Source: Sisyra terminalis
Lineage: Eukaryota > Arthropoda > Insecta > Neuroptera > Sisyridae
Length of the DNA: 64,000 nucleotides
Direction of reading: 5' to 3'
NCBI GenBank assembly: GCA_958496175.1
Contig: OY292276.1
Span: forward strand, 27,980,001 to 28,044,000
A model generated the notes under the pieces. That model was given only the letters and a program-made list of their open reading frames with translations, had not been told where the DNA came from and ran no database searches. The position numbers were made by a program, and so were the translations under genes. This document shows positions 35,008 through 46,883 of this stretch, piece after piece. Numbering within the stretch: the first letter of the stretch is position 1; each line of letters opens with the position of its first letter.

Positions 35008-35421
35008 GCAGAAGATTGAAATTTATAGTTAGCAACACTTCCCCTGTAATGATTCAAACACGTGTTTTTTAAAGATTGGTACTAAACTTTATTATTACTA
35101 AACCTCAATTTTTTTTTAAATTACGTTCAGAGTTCTTGTATCACTACTTCGTGGATTGGATGATACCATAACAATGGCTGCACAACTTGATATTTTTGTG
35201 TGCTGCTATCTCTTATGACACTTATTTACTTCATATACAATAATTTTCACCAACTAGGTAATTAATTTTAATTACATTTTAGATAGTTACACTATTTTTA
35301 TACACTTCTATATTTTGTAAGGTTTTTGATATATACCATGTCCATTTCAATTTTTTGATTTTTTTAAAACCTATATACAAAATTGGTGTGTTTCAATTTA
35401 GGAAAATAATATCTACTTAGT
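35008..35421. other. AT-rich spacer
   Basis: Nothing recognised. Confidence 0.4.
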
Positions 35422-35592
35422 ATTTTTTTAAATTGTTAGTTACCTACACTTTATAACTACGAAGGTCTTTACCAACTCTAGAGCTAATAAAAATCTTCCA
35501 ATCGAGAAATACCAAAAATTTCCTTGATACGGGACCCAACATCTACTAGTTTTGGAGATGCTACTTTGACCACTCGACCACCAGTAGGCTTT
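35422..35592 (-). mobile_element. tRNA-derived SINE, copy 3
   Basis: On the minus strand the A box is TGGTCGAGTGG (35570-35580), then CCAAAACTAGTAGATGTTGGG and a degenerate B box (GGGTCCCGTATC). The body includes CTCGATTGGAAGATTTTTA and TTAGCTCTAGAGTTGG, and the tail contains AACAATTTAAAAAAATA. TSD not resolved. The 90-codon ORF at 35440-35712 is a by-product. Confidence 0.8.
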
Positions 35593-38074
35593 TGAATAAA
35601 CTAATAACTTTATAAAAAGGGAAGTTTTATAGCATGTTAAAACTATTCCTTTAAAATAATGATTAAAACTATTTAAAGGTAAAGGAATTCCAAAATATAG
35701 ACTTGTTTTCAAACAAGTATTTGATCAAAAATTTTTTTTGTTGATTAATAAAACAATCCGTTATTGTTATTCAACTAGTTTTTGTGCCATTATTGAACAA
35801 ATAAAACAAATATTGTTTTTGATCCAATCAATCTTCCAATGAAAACAAATATGAGCACAAATTAAATCGTTGTTTCATAGTATTGTTTTTATTTGGTAGT
35901 TATCGAATGTATAATGGAAAAAATAGCGACACAATATTATGTGCGGTTTTTATGCAGCTTTTTTGACACAAACATTAAAATGGATCTGAGCCATTTCATG
36001 CATGAAAGCCAAACCAATAAAATACGTAACACGATATTTACATATATCCTGCTGATAAGTAGAATTTAACATGGCAAGATGAACGAGTTGGGATAAAAAG
36101 GGTGGTGAATGGTAAAATAACGCCAATAAAACGTACCGACATTGGATATTGATATATCAATTTTGTTGATTATATGCATATAGTATCTGTAGTTGTCTTC
36201 TTTGTCTTTATGCACATGTTCTTTTCTCGAAACGATTTTCGTAGGGTAGTAATAAGACAACAATAACATCCGACTGTTATTATATGGAAGATATGCATTT
36301 ATATTGCATTATATTCAAGCTTGTTTTTTTTATTATTAAAAGCTTCCATTTTATATTTCCGCGTTATTAAATAAATACACAAAAAACCGTGGAGCACAAA
36401 AATGTTTCTTTAATAAGATATTGTTCACGTTACGTTGTATAAGGAAAAGCCATCTTAATGTTAAATATGGTGTCATTCTGTTCTTTGTCATTCAAATAAA
36501 ATTGTGTCAAGATTTCATTGGTTTTCTTTTTTTGTTTTTGCAGAAATTCAAACATATCAACATTCAAGCCTTCAATTTTTGGTAAGCTTTTTTCAATTTG
36601 AAAATAATGACATTTTAGAAAGCTTTGAAGAAATGAGCTTTGTTTGGAATTTTTTAATTAAAATTTTATTTTGCCATACTTTTGATGATGTGCATTTGTA
36701 TTCCTTTCTTAAAGGGGTATTTTTAAAATATTTCATTATTTATTTGATTTAATCTGAATATTTCTATAAAGGTAATACTCATATATCAAATACCTCTTTT
36801 CGTAAGGGTAGAAATAAATGTATTTATCATTCCAAAATAAAGAAGAAAAATGCTTTTTAAATTTCACTGAAAATTAAAATTAAAAAAAATCTTTCATTCT
36901 GTTCTTCAAATTCATCTGACATCAATTTTTTAATAATTTTTGGAGATTAATCTTTATCTCTTTAGTGCTATATTTTGAAAACCAAAAACAGTTTTTTGTC
37001 AACTAACCAGAAAACAAATAAGTCCATCAACTCTTTTCTTTCTCACGTTGTCAACCTTAACAAAAGCACTAAATCAAAAGTGAGATGATATGAACTCCAA
37101 TGCTTTTGCATCAAACTTACAAATTAATCAAATTTTCGGTTAACGTTTAATGGAATTGGAGGTCCTACAACCAAAAACGTGATAAGGAAAAATTTTGCTC
37201 ACATATGTTATTTATCGAAATGCAAGTACAGCATTTTTACTATTTGTGATAGTACTGTGGCAATCTGCTTAATTAAAGGTGGCATCTACATGGACTATTG
37301 ACCTTAGTTAGATTTCGTAACACTTCTACAACAAATTGGTTATTAAGAATTACTCTACCTATATCTACACCCCGGTTCCTCTAGTCATGCTTTGTCCCGT
37401 ACCTTTATGATGGCAATCATATATTATTGATTGATTTATCAAACACAAGTTATTTAACTATCACGATGGCAAAGCCCCGTCAATGTCGTATATAATTTCC
37501 TTCAACATCATATTTTATTATTTATGAGTTTTGAAGACCAGTTATGATTTAACAAAAATTGAACTTTATGTTTTCAAATATTAATAACTTCTTCAAATAC
37601 TCGTACTACTCAATCGAAACGATTCTTTTCAATCTTTTAATTTTTGAAAAAAATTTTAGAAAAAAATATTTTATGCCATAGTTCATTAAAATTGTTGAAG
37701 AATTTCTATCCGGTGCCATGTTTTAATTACGGATTATTACAGAAAAGAAACAAAAACAAATTGAAAATAAAGCACACACAAAAAGAAGATTTCGCTTCAT
37801 TTTCAAGAAAAAATGTATTTATGTATAAAAGATTTCAATATTATTTTTTATGGATAAAAATATTTTTGTATTTCTTCAATCGGTAAAATTTTGCATTATT
37901 TATAATTTATAAAGAGCACTGTGATACTGTGTTCGTCACATTAAAAAATCGTTTTAACAATCGCATATGGTTCAAATGCGCCATTGTTATCATTTTCGAG
38001 TCCTTTGCAGAAATCCATAGATCCAAAACTAGCCGCAAATATAGAATACTAGTACCTTCCCGTGACGTATGCAT
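35593..38074. other. AT-rich spacer, no gene seen
   Basis: No repeat ends or coding motifs recognised. Frames at 36066-36269, 36504-36752 and 37644-37886 look like chance. Confidence 0.4.
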
Positions 38075-38230
38075 AGCCCAAAACTGACAAATGACAAAAG
38101 TTGGTGAAATGATATTTGAAAGCATGACAACAATAAGTTATTTCAAATTTGAGATAGTTATATTTGGTTTTCACTCACCTGTAAGTTTTTACAATCTTTA
38201 TTCTCTGTTTTTGTCGACATACATAAAAAT
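38075..38230 (+). repeat. Unclassified interspersed repeat, copy
   Basis: CCAAAACTGACAAATGACAA, then GGTGAAATGA, ATATTTGGTTTTCACTCACC and CTTTATTCTCTGTTTTTGTC match 12955-13140 and 4108-4230. Confidence 0.6.
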
Positions 38231-38916
38231 TACCTAAATACTTTTGACTATTATTTTATTGGTTTAAAATTAAACCTCAACCCTCAATGGTCATAATTTT
38301 AAAGACAAAAAAAATTGAATTAGTGTACCTTAAGAAGTCTATGTAACGCATATCTTGTTTATGAAGAATTCGTAACTATTATCTTTTTAAAGTGGTTAAA
38401 ATACTTAAAACAAGAATAAATCCACAAAAGCTTGTAATTTCTGTGAAAACAATCTATAATAATGTTTAATATTCTCGACCTGAGTCGTTTCTTTGGGTTG
38501 AATTTTTGCGTTGAAAATATCGTTATCGATTGAAATCAGACGTAAGAAAAAGGTTTAAAATTTTTGAACAAAAAAAAAAAAAATATTTTTTTTTGAAAAC
38601 GAAGAGATTTTTGTATTATTAATTTTCATTTATATTTGCTTTTTCAATTATAATTCGTGGTTGAATCGTGGCGACGGCCATATTAAAATGAGGCAAATTT
38701 GTGACAAATTTTTCCAGAAATTTCTTACATTTTTCGAAATTTACCGTTTTTTTTCGTAAAAATTGATTTTCTGAACTTGAAAGCAAAAATTTCAGAGGGT
38801 TTAGGCATTTTTTTTTCTCTAATATTTTTTTTCCTTAAACATCTCACTTTATCAAAACTGATCCAATACGCTAATACTTTGGAAAATAGGTGGGAATAAT
38901 AAATGTTATAAATTTC
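38231..38916. other. AT-rich spacer
   Basis: Nothing recognised. Confidence 0.4.
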
Positions 38917-39105
38917 TTACTGGTGGTCGAGTGATCTTAATGACCGATCCAAAACTGGTAGGTGTTAGGTTCGACTCTTATCAAGCAAGTTTTCGATATT
39001 TCTTGATATACGGGTTTTTTTTTCACCTTAGATTTTAGTTTCACCTTAGAGTCGCTTAAGACCTTAGCAATTATAAAGCGACAGTAAATATCAATAAAAA
39101 AATTA
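38917..39105 (+). mobile_element. tRNA-derived SINE, copy 4, full length
   Basis: Starts CTTACTGGTGGTCGAG. A box TGGTCGAGTGA at 38924-38934, B box GGTTCGACTC at 38968-38977. The body includes TTTCGATATTTCTTGATA and AGAGTCGCTTAAGACC, and the end is TAAAGCGACAGTAAATATCA plus an A-rich tail. Slightly longer than other copies through a T-rich expansion and a short duplication (CACCTTAGATTTTAGTTTCACCTTAGA) near 39,024-39,050. Confidence 0.85.
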
Positions 39106-39388
39106 ATAAATCATCTTTTTTAACAAGTTGATACTTTTATAGCTTTACCTTCAAATAATCTTCGATTTCGACATTTTCGGGGCCGAAGTCGAAGTTAGGG
39201 GTATTATATCATTCGAATGTCCCCACTTTTCGGAGTCGGAGTCAAAGCTCCAGAAATCTCTGGTACTCGACTAATGAATGTCTATTCCTTTCGTAATCAG
39301 CTTCGCGCGTACCAAAATAAAAGCCCAAAAAACTTTTTTATATATTGGTATGGTATAATAGATATATATATATAGATATAGATATATA

Positions 39389-40326
39389 TCTTATATATAA
39401 ATTGGCTATCTTGCTGTGCGTCTGTGCAGAATAGGCTATGCGCATGCGCTCTGTTATCTCCACTTCAATACTCACGCATTCAATACGTTGGCAGGGGTAA
39501 AACGGACTTTGATTATTAAATTTGAAATTTCGATTGTTTATTAAACGTTATCCCGTACAAACTTTGGTACCGTTTTTCATTCTTTTAGGGGAGGATTTTT
39601 CAAAAACCCTTTCTTATTATATATCTGCATCGTATAAGGAAAACACTTTTCAAATTTCATCGACACAAATGTGCACTTATATTTGAAAATGCATTGTAAA
39701 ACGAAAAAAATAATGACCTTCTTTATGTTAATTAACATGACTAAAAGACTATTTGATTTCGCACATTTGGACGTTGTACATACAAAATTGTTGGAAATAG
39801 ATGGAATGCGTGGAAGTAAATTCGAATATTTTATTTATTATCAATAACAATAATTGGTTTTCAAATTGTTCTAAATATCGAAGATAACTTAAAATGGAAG
39901 ATTTTATATTTGAATTGACAGTGAAATATATGACAAAAAATTGATACCTTAATGTTTTTCAGCTGAATATATAATAACTCCAGATCACAACCATTGGTTT
40001 ATAAAAAAATTGATTTTTAAAAGTTTGATTGTTGAAAAACGACCCAAAATTTAAAATCGCCTCTTTGATATAAGTACTATATAAGTATTAAACTTTCATT
40101 GTAATTTAATGAAATGACGTTATTTAAAATGTTGTTATTAAAATGATATTAAAAACACACTTATATTTTATTTCTTAATATAATTTTAGATGAACTTTTT
40201 TTTATATTAACAACACTTTGATTATTAAATTTATAATTTCGATTGTTGATTAACTCTACCTTATCTCATATTAAACATTTTATTGATATAAAACCTTTAG
40301 TTGCGAATGCAACGGGCAACTACTAG
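39389..40326 (+). mobile_element. Helitron C, non-autonomous, intact termini
   Basis: The 5' end TCTTATATATAAATTGG (39389, preceded by A) is a familiar insect Helitron start. The 3' end has a perfect stem-loop, GTTGC-GAAT-GCAAC, at 40300-40313, nine bases before the terminal CTAG (40323-40326), which is followed by T. It is 938 bp with no Rep/helicase. Much of its interior is shared, in the opposite sense relative to the ends, with Helitron A. Confidence 0.87.
40300..40313 (+). other. Helitron 3' terminal hairpin
   Basis: Five-bp perfect stem with GAAT loop upstream of CTAG. The hairpin is the rolling-circle termination signal of Helitrons. Confidence 0.85.
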
Positions 40327-40849
40327 TATTATTATAATGGTATAATAAAAGAATAATAATATTTTTGATCGAGAATTTGAATTGGGTTGATTAATAAACA
40401 AAAATGTAATTTTCTATTAAGACTATAAACTACACCACAAATGATGTTTTTTTTTTTTCGATATGTTTTTCCTCATAATAAGATAATTGGATAATTATCT
40501 GTACTTTTTTAACTTTTGAAATTCTAAGTCATAATTAAAAATCGACTTTTTTCAATCCTATAATAAATTTCCAAATTAAATTACTTCCCGAACTACACTT
40601 AAAGTGTCCTACATTTGTCTTAAAAAGTCTTAAATATTGAATGAAGCTTTTAGTGAAAGTTATTTGTTATAGTACCTACCTATATTTATTAAATTATAGT
40701 TATACTCACTTTTCACATCATTAGTTCAAGTAATGTTACGAGTAATGACTGATTATTATTATATATTCCATACATTTATATATTGTGAAATACTGCTTTT
40801 GAACTGAATGAAGTGAAAGATATTAAATTGAGAGAATCATGTTGAGTGC
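40327..40849. other. AT-rich spacer
   Basis: Nothing recognised. Confidence 0.4.
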
Positions 40850-41120
40850 AAATAGAAGACGTTTGTAAGATGATGCGGCATCATATGACGCCACCACTGC
40901 CACTGCCCTTTTCATAATGACGCCAGGCGTCTGCCGTCCGCCGTCTTTACGGCATCTACCATCATCCATTTTATAGTACACGTAGATACTACTACAAATG
41001 CACATGGGTTTACCACTACGAATCAACGACCATCGCTGGAAAGCTTTCACGCAACCATCCCTCTCACATTGGCTCTGCTAACATAGTTTGTAAATAACGC
41101 ATACAACCCTATTAACATTA
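40850..41120. other. GC-rich island of unknown role
   Basis: This block is the most GC-rich non-repetitive stretch seen, with CpGs, a GATGATGCGGCATCAT partial palindrome at 40,869-40,884, and tracts like GCCACCACTGCCACTGCCC and GCGTCTGCCGTCCGCCGTC. A 75-codon minus-strand frame spans it (40823-41050) without known motifs. It may be a regulatory region or an old exon. I cannot decide. Confidence 0.3.
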
Positions 41121-41917
41121 ATATCCCTCCATCAACAACCTCATTCAATTTTCCATCATTTAGCGTTGCGTATTTTTTTTAAATTTATTATTTTAATTAC
41201 CAACGAACAATCTAATTTGATTTTTCGCATGTACGTTATCTATCCCTAACAAGTAGACATATATAATTAAAATATTAATGAAGTCACGACAAAAAAAATA
41301 AGCAGCGTTTAAGTATTTTCCAGGTTAATGACTTGAGGAAACTCCGAGGAATTGTTGGTTTTTCTTTCTAATACGAAAACAAACGACAAATTGGGAAGAG
41401 TTTATTTTCGTCTAACGTTAGGTAGATATCTTCCTAATTTGCACGCTTTTCACTTTCTGCATTTATTCGACGGGGAGAAAATGTGACTTGACAACGAAAA
41501 TGTTTATTTCCCACCCGTTCAATATTTACACACATAACCCAGTTTTCACGAAAGTCAAAACCAAGAAACTAAGTTTTCATAGAAGCCTGTCTCATGCTGG
41601 TGCACTGATAAATATTACAAGTAACCTAACTTAATGTTACAACATATTGTGACGAGGTACTGGAGAATGATGAAAACAATGTTGTGGTTTGCGAAAACAT
41701 TTTACTGAATATTGAAAAACACAACCTGTAACATTTTCGGATTTGGGTTACGCTTTGAGTAATGAAATTACACAGGCCTGCGATGGTAAAATTGTCTTAA
41801 ATATAATAATATATTATTATTGTAATTTTTGCCATTATTATGGAAAAAATAATGAAAAATGTTCATCACGTAAGGTTTTGTTGCAAATTACAATTGAAAA
41901 GTAGTTTTTTCGGCCAA
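41121..41917. other. AT-rich spacer
   Basis: Nothing recognised beyond moderate GC near 41,460-41,600. Confidence 0.4.
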
Positions 41918-42213
41918 AACCGGGGGCCCAAATCGTACTACTTTTTCTGTATCAAAAGTGGTAGTACCGGACCTCTCAGTACTAGCGCTGTTGTCGTTTT
42001 ATCTTCCGTTGATAAAAGAAATAAACCGATACGAAGTTTAAAACAGAGACCGAAATAACAACAATCATTTCTGTTATCTCGGTTTTCCTTATAAACTTTC
42101 AGTTCATTTCTCCTACCAACGAAAGATAAAACGACACTAGCGCTAGTAGTGAGAGGTGGAGTACTACCATTTTCGATACAGAAAAAGTGGTTCACTTCGA
42201 GCCCCTGGGTTCA
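41918..42213. mobile_element. ~295-bp palindromic MITE
   Basis: The two halves are reverse complements almost to the centre (about 42,062). Landmarks: CTACTTTTTCTGTATCAAAA versus TTTTCGATACAGAAAAAGTGG, GTACTAGCGCTGTTG versus CACTAGCGCTAGTAG, and GTCGTTTTATCTTCC versus GAAAGATAAAACGAC. The ends are GGGGGCCC-like and GAGCCCC-like. Opposed ORFs at 41840-42058 and 41938-42195 result from the symmetry. No clear TSD found. Confidence 0.82.
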
Positions 42214-42682
42214 TCCTAAATAACATATAGATATTACCCTTATTGATAACTATGCATAATATAATATCTATATTTAATTAATTTTAATGTTACAAATTTG
42301 TCGTATTACTTAACATATTTATTCCATGAAATTTAGGAAACATTTTTTTTAAAAAAATTGCTACTTATTTCTAACATATTTTTTCATTTTGTGAGAAAAG
42401 TTTACGTGATGGAAGAAATTGGATTTCATATATGAAATAAGTGCAAAAAAATACATTGAAATGACCAATTACAATCAAAACAATTTTTAAAAAGTATTTT
42501 TTGCAGGCCTGTGTTAATAATTAAAAATAGTAACTTGTAATAGTACTTATACATTTTTTAGTTTCTGGTTTTTTGGTTTCTGATTTAGGGCGTCGTGGTA
42601 TGAAAAAGCTTAAGAAACACTGCTGTAGGCTATTGGCAAGTGTTAAGATAAAATAAAAGACGGCATTCCAATCTTACTATGC

Positions 42683-42722
42683 ATGATGGGAAATATGTCA
42701 CGATGTGGCATCGCCACAAGAA
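42683..42722 (+). repeat. Single arm of the 156-bp MITE family
   Basis: GATGGGAAATATGTCACGATG..TGGCATCGCCACAAGA matches the arms at 34852 and 35007. No partner arm seen within a few hundred bases. Confidence 0.6.
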
Positions 42723-44529
42723 ACCATTCGAAATATTTCTCTTCTGTTCTGAAAATTTCGACGTTCTTGATCTTCCTGATCCAAGCTTATATTAATTATT
42801 ATTTCTTATTAAATAGCTTTATATTTATATATTACTTATATATTAATGTTTCACATTATTGTTAGCATTGATATTGTTATTATAGACTATTATTATCATT
42901 CTTATTGCTACTGTTGATTGTTTTTATGATTTTTGTTATTGCTATAAGAATTACTATTATTGTTGCTATTGATTGCTAAAAATATATTTTGCACTTATAC
43001 AGCACTAATCTACTGGGACTAGTGCTTATATGTGATTATCTATGGATTTAATGCACTTATTGCAACCCTATGCAGATTGTGCAATTTATTTGAAAATAAA
43101 AAAAAATTATTCATACTGTTTAAATTAGTTGGTGATGTTCTCGAATTAATTGAATCTTCTCCACATTGTAGAAATGTAAAAATAATAAATATAAAAATTT
43201 ACTAAGCATGATATAAAAATTTTCTATTGTGGACTTCTAAATACTTAGTCACCTCAAGTATGAACTTGTATGACTTAGATACTTTCCCGATGGGATATTT
43301 TTTGAAAATCATAAATCGGTAGAATAAATCGACAGCGTCAAGTGACATTTACCAATAGTACCTATTGGTAATGGCGTGATCTGCAATTAGGGAAGAATCA
43401 CTTCTCATCTTCTAGTCATGTTCCTTTAACCCGTAAAGCCTCTAGTAGATAATTTAATGACAAAATAGTTTTAATAAATATTTTCCGAAAGATTTGCCAG
43501 GTTACCACTATTTTTTTAAGTCGTGCATTTCGACTAGAATGACACCCTTATTGTTTTTGTAATCTTTGGAATTTTGATTTCAAAGGCTTTAACTCCGTTA
43601 TCGGTCAATGTTCACACTCTGGGATTTTTGGTTTTTAGACGTAGATATGATTAATAGATAACCTAAATAAATACCCTCGTACTTATGAACTATACTTTGA
43701 CTATTGTAGGCATTTATTTATGATTTTAGGCTCATAGAAGATCCAATTTTTATGTTTTATTCCACGATACGCTGCACAAAAATTTAAATACCTTCCCTAG
43801 CGCAATTAATAAGAAGAGTTGGAGTGAACTATAGAGAATACCGTTTAAAAAGCTCCATTTGGTCTCATCTTTAAGTCTAAACTGAGAGAAAACATTTCAA
43901 GACTCAAGGTTTATAATCTTTATGGGTGAAAAACTGTTCACATGAAAATTCGTTTTACGCATCTTCCCTCGTTTGAGTCGTTAATGTCAATGTGATGCCA
44001 CCCTTTGCTACCCTTGTCATATGAACGATTTTGGTGATTTGGTGAGTAATATGGTTGGGATGATTGCCTCATCCAATCTAATCTTTAGTCTTTTCAATAT
44101 TTTTGTAAGTTTCCGTATGCATTTATTTTATGTCACAAAGTTTGAAATGTGGAATTGATAAAATTTGAAGACGTTTATCATATGCGCAAGGAAAGTTTTA
44201 CAAATTGAAATCGTTTAAAACACATTCGATATACTAAATATTCTACTGTATATTGCAAATACAAAACTAAGCACTTTTGCTTAAGTTATGAGAAGATACA
44301 GTTTCAGGAGAGAAGTTATCAAAGTTGCTTTTTTATTTTCATTTAAATGAAAAATAAATACAAATAAATGTATATATTTTAGAGCCAAATTGTAAGATTA
44401 TTCATATTATATATACTACAAAGCTAAGAGCATCTTCTGCTATATGTTAAATTGAAAATCAGTTTTATTAAATGTATTAGTTGTATTAATTAAATGTATC
44501 TAATATATTTTTTTCAATACTACTGACTG
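42723..44529. other. AT-rich spacer, no gene seen
   Basis: An ATT/GTT/GCT-rich simple-sequence stretch runs at about 42,855-42,985. Nothing else recognised. Confidence 0.4.
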
Positions 44530-44612
44530 ATTTTTATTGACACTTGAGTCGTTAAAGACTTTATTTCTTATAAAGCAATGTTAAATGACAATAAAAAAAA
44601 TTTTTTACTTAT
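44530..44612 (+). mobile_element. SINE copy 5, 3' half only
   Basis: TGACACTTGAGTCGTTAAAG, then ACTTTATTTC, TTATAAAGCAATGTTAAATG and an A run match the 3' part of the SINE at 39,047-39,100. The tRNA-related head is missing, as in a 5'-truncated or decayed copy. Confidence 0.65.
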
Positions 44613-45494
44613 TATTTAAATTAATAGAAGTATTTAAATTATTTAATACCGCATCGTGCTAATAATACATATTGTTTATTTTTTTTATTATTTTTGTTTA
44701 ACATTTGGTTCATAATTGGCATTGAAATTTTTTGTTGTTTAAAAAAAAAAATGTATAGAAATAACAAAGCATTGTTAGTGGATCTTATATTTGATATAGA
44801 TACTTTTTTTTCATTTATTTAATTCGATATTAAGTTACCTTATTTTATAACAATATATCTACAAAACTTCAATATTTCCTCAAACTATACACAATGAAAA
44901 AGTGTACGGATTTAATGGTTATTATATTTGATGAAGTTGTTACACAATGGCGAATAAATATCGATTTTGAAACGACTGATAAAATTCCTATAACATAATT
45001 AGCTACTTTAACGACTTGACGACGTTTTTAAAATAATCTTTAGATTAACATTGTTTGCTTGTTTGCATAATATATTAATTCAATTTTCTAGATTCTAAAG
45101 AAATTTCACTAAGTTTTTCTTTTCATTATGTGACAATTACATTGTAATTGCATTATTACTTGTATTAGGGATGCAAAATATAAAATGATGCATAATTTTT
45201 TCAATAGCTTGTATAATATGATTAATATAGTTAATATCTACTTATATATACTTCATCTCTTTGCAAAATAAAACATAAAGATAAACTTTAAGACCATTAT
45301 TTATCAAAGATTATTTCTTTTGTTTATATTTCGTTTATTATTTCTTTAAACAATTGTGTCCAAATTGTAAAATTTTCAATCGGAAAATTTTTGATCGAAT
45401 AAACTTAATGAAAATGGATATAAATTGAAAAGTTGAATTTGATGGTAAAGGTGGCATAAGATAAAATAATATTATTAAAAATCAATTATTTATT
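44613..45494. other. AT-rich spacer
   Basis: Nothing recognised. Confidence 0.4.
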
Positions 45495-45935
45495 GATTGA
45501 ATTGATGGGGAAATTTCACCAAAAATTTTAAACCTAATTAGAAAAAAACAAAAATATAGAAACATTTTAACTAACTTTTGGGACTGAATAGACGATTTTA
45601 ACTAGGTTTTAACTTAATAAATTAAATTATTATTGATATGATGCTTATTATTGATTTGATGATTGAAGTTATAAAATTATAATTTTTTAGGATGATTAAA
45701 TCATTAATACAATATTAGAATAGCATTTTTTAAGACAATTATAACTAAAAAATAAAAAATAAATTATGATTCAACATTATATATATAATAATGAAAATGT
45801 GATAATGCTGTTAAATTTAAAGGTTGGCAGCGTTAGAATGTCTCTCTCATATGATGTGAATCAGCATGCGCTGCATGTTGAATATTTTGAACATAAATTA
45901 TTTGAGATATCCACCCTTTTTCGCTTTATTCTGTG
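45495..45935 (+). repeat. Dispersed repeat pair, copy 2
   Basis: Matches 27,415-27,870 along its length, including TTTCACCAAAAATTTTAAAC, GGGACTGAATAGACG, AGGATGATTAAATCAT, GGTTGGCAGCGTTAGA and TGTCTCTCTCATATGATGT. The 76-codon ORF starting at 45766 is embedded in it and is not conserved in the other copy. Confidence 0.7.
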
Positions 45936-46439
45936 TACTCATGAGTGTGACGAAGATAAATTATGCGTTTCATTACTACCTAATCAAATGTACTAACACA
46001 GCGTGTAGTTTATACAAGACGGTACGTCTCAGCTGACGACAGTGTTGTCGCATTTTTTATACACTTACCAATTTATCAAGTAAAAACAACATTTTCGGTT
46101 TGTTTTTAATTTGTTGCTTAAAATCGTAAAGTGAATTTAAACAAATGTATACAAAATTAGTTTCTTTGTTGAAACTTCTTATTTTGATAGTTCGGGATGC
46201 CTGGTAGTTTTTTTTTTGCTAATAAAAATAAATTTAGCCTGTTCGATCACCGAATCTCTATAAGATTACGTGTAAATAGTATTTTTAAATTGCAATAACA
46301 TTTTAACGACTTAGTGAATCACTTTAATATTTTTACAGATGTTTTAGTATTAAATAAGAAATATTCTTCAATATTTTTAGTTTAAGCATCCAAAACATAA
46401 GTGCCGACGAGGATGGTATTTTAACGTCATCGGACTCAG

Positions 46440-46708
46440 AAATATATAACTGTAGTAGTAGTTCTGTTACTTGTTTATGTTACATATGTATATTCACTCC
46501 CGCGCACAGAAGATAACAACAATATAAATTCGTAATTTTTATAACACCAGTTTGTATGGAAAACTATTGTTATAATTACGATGAAATAACGAAAAAATTC
46601 AAATGTAAGTATGAAATTTTGATTAAAATATTATAAAGAATAAGATAATGAAAGTCTGGTCCTAGATTACGATGTTTCTATCGTAATATTTATTTATTTT
46701 TTCGTGTA
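46440..46708 (+). mobile_element. TACACGGAAA TIR family, partial copy
   Basis: GAAAACTATTGTTATAATTA and AAATGTAAGTATGAAAT match the element at 52,399-53,393. The right end reads TTTTTTCGTGTA at 46,697-46,708, the inverted-repeat terminus. The left end was not found. Confidence 0.6.
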
Positions 46709-46850
46709 CGTTCACAGACGTAGGTTTACAATGATGTTATAAAAAGACATTTTTGTGGCATGAATATTATTATTATTTAAAGAAGAAATACTGTCATTGC
46801 TATGTACTTCTAGAGCTTCAGTAAAACCATTAACATTGTCAACTATTTTA

Positions 46851-46883
46851 AGTCACGCTGACGAAGTAGCGGGTATCGGCTAG
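46851..46883 (+). mobile_element. Helitron 3' terminus (fragment)
   Basis: CGCT-GACGAAGT-AGCG stem (46856-46871), then GGTATCGGCTAG ending at 46883. The sequence matches the common insect Helitron 3' end. The base after CTAG is C, not the usual T, and the 5' end is not identified, so it is a relic or a mutated junction. Confidence 0.65.

Noticed and set aside
41840..42195. Two opposed 72- and 85-codon ORFs
   Set aside because: They read the two arms of a palindromic MITE, so their similarity is structural.
44000..44060. Exon ending at the GTGAGT near 44,041
   Set aside because: Stops occur in all frames soon upstream and no adequate acceptor was found.
45766..45996. 76-codon ORF
   Set aside because: Lies in a dispersed repeat whose other copy does not keep the frame.
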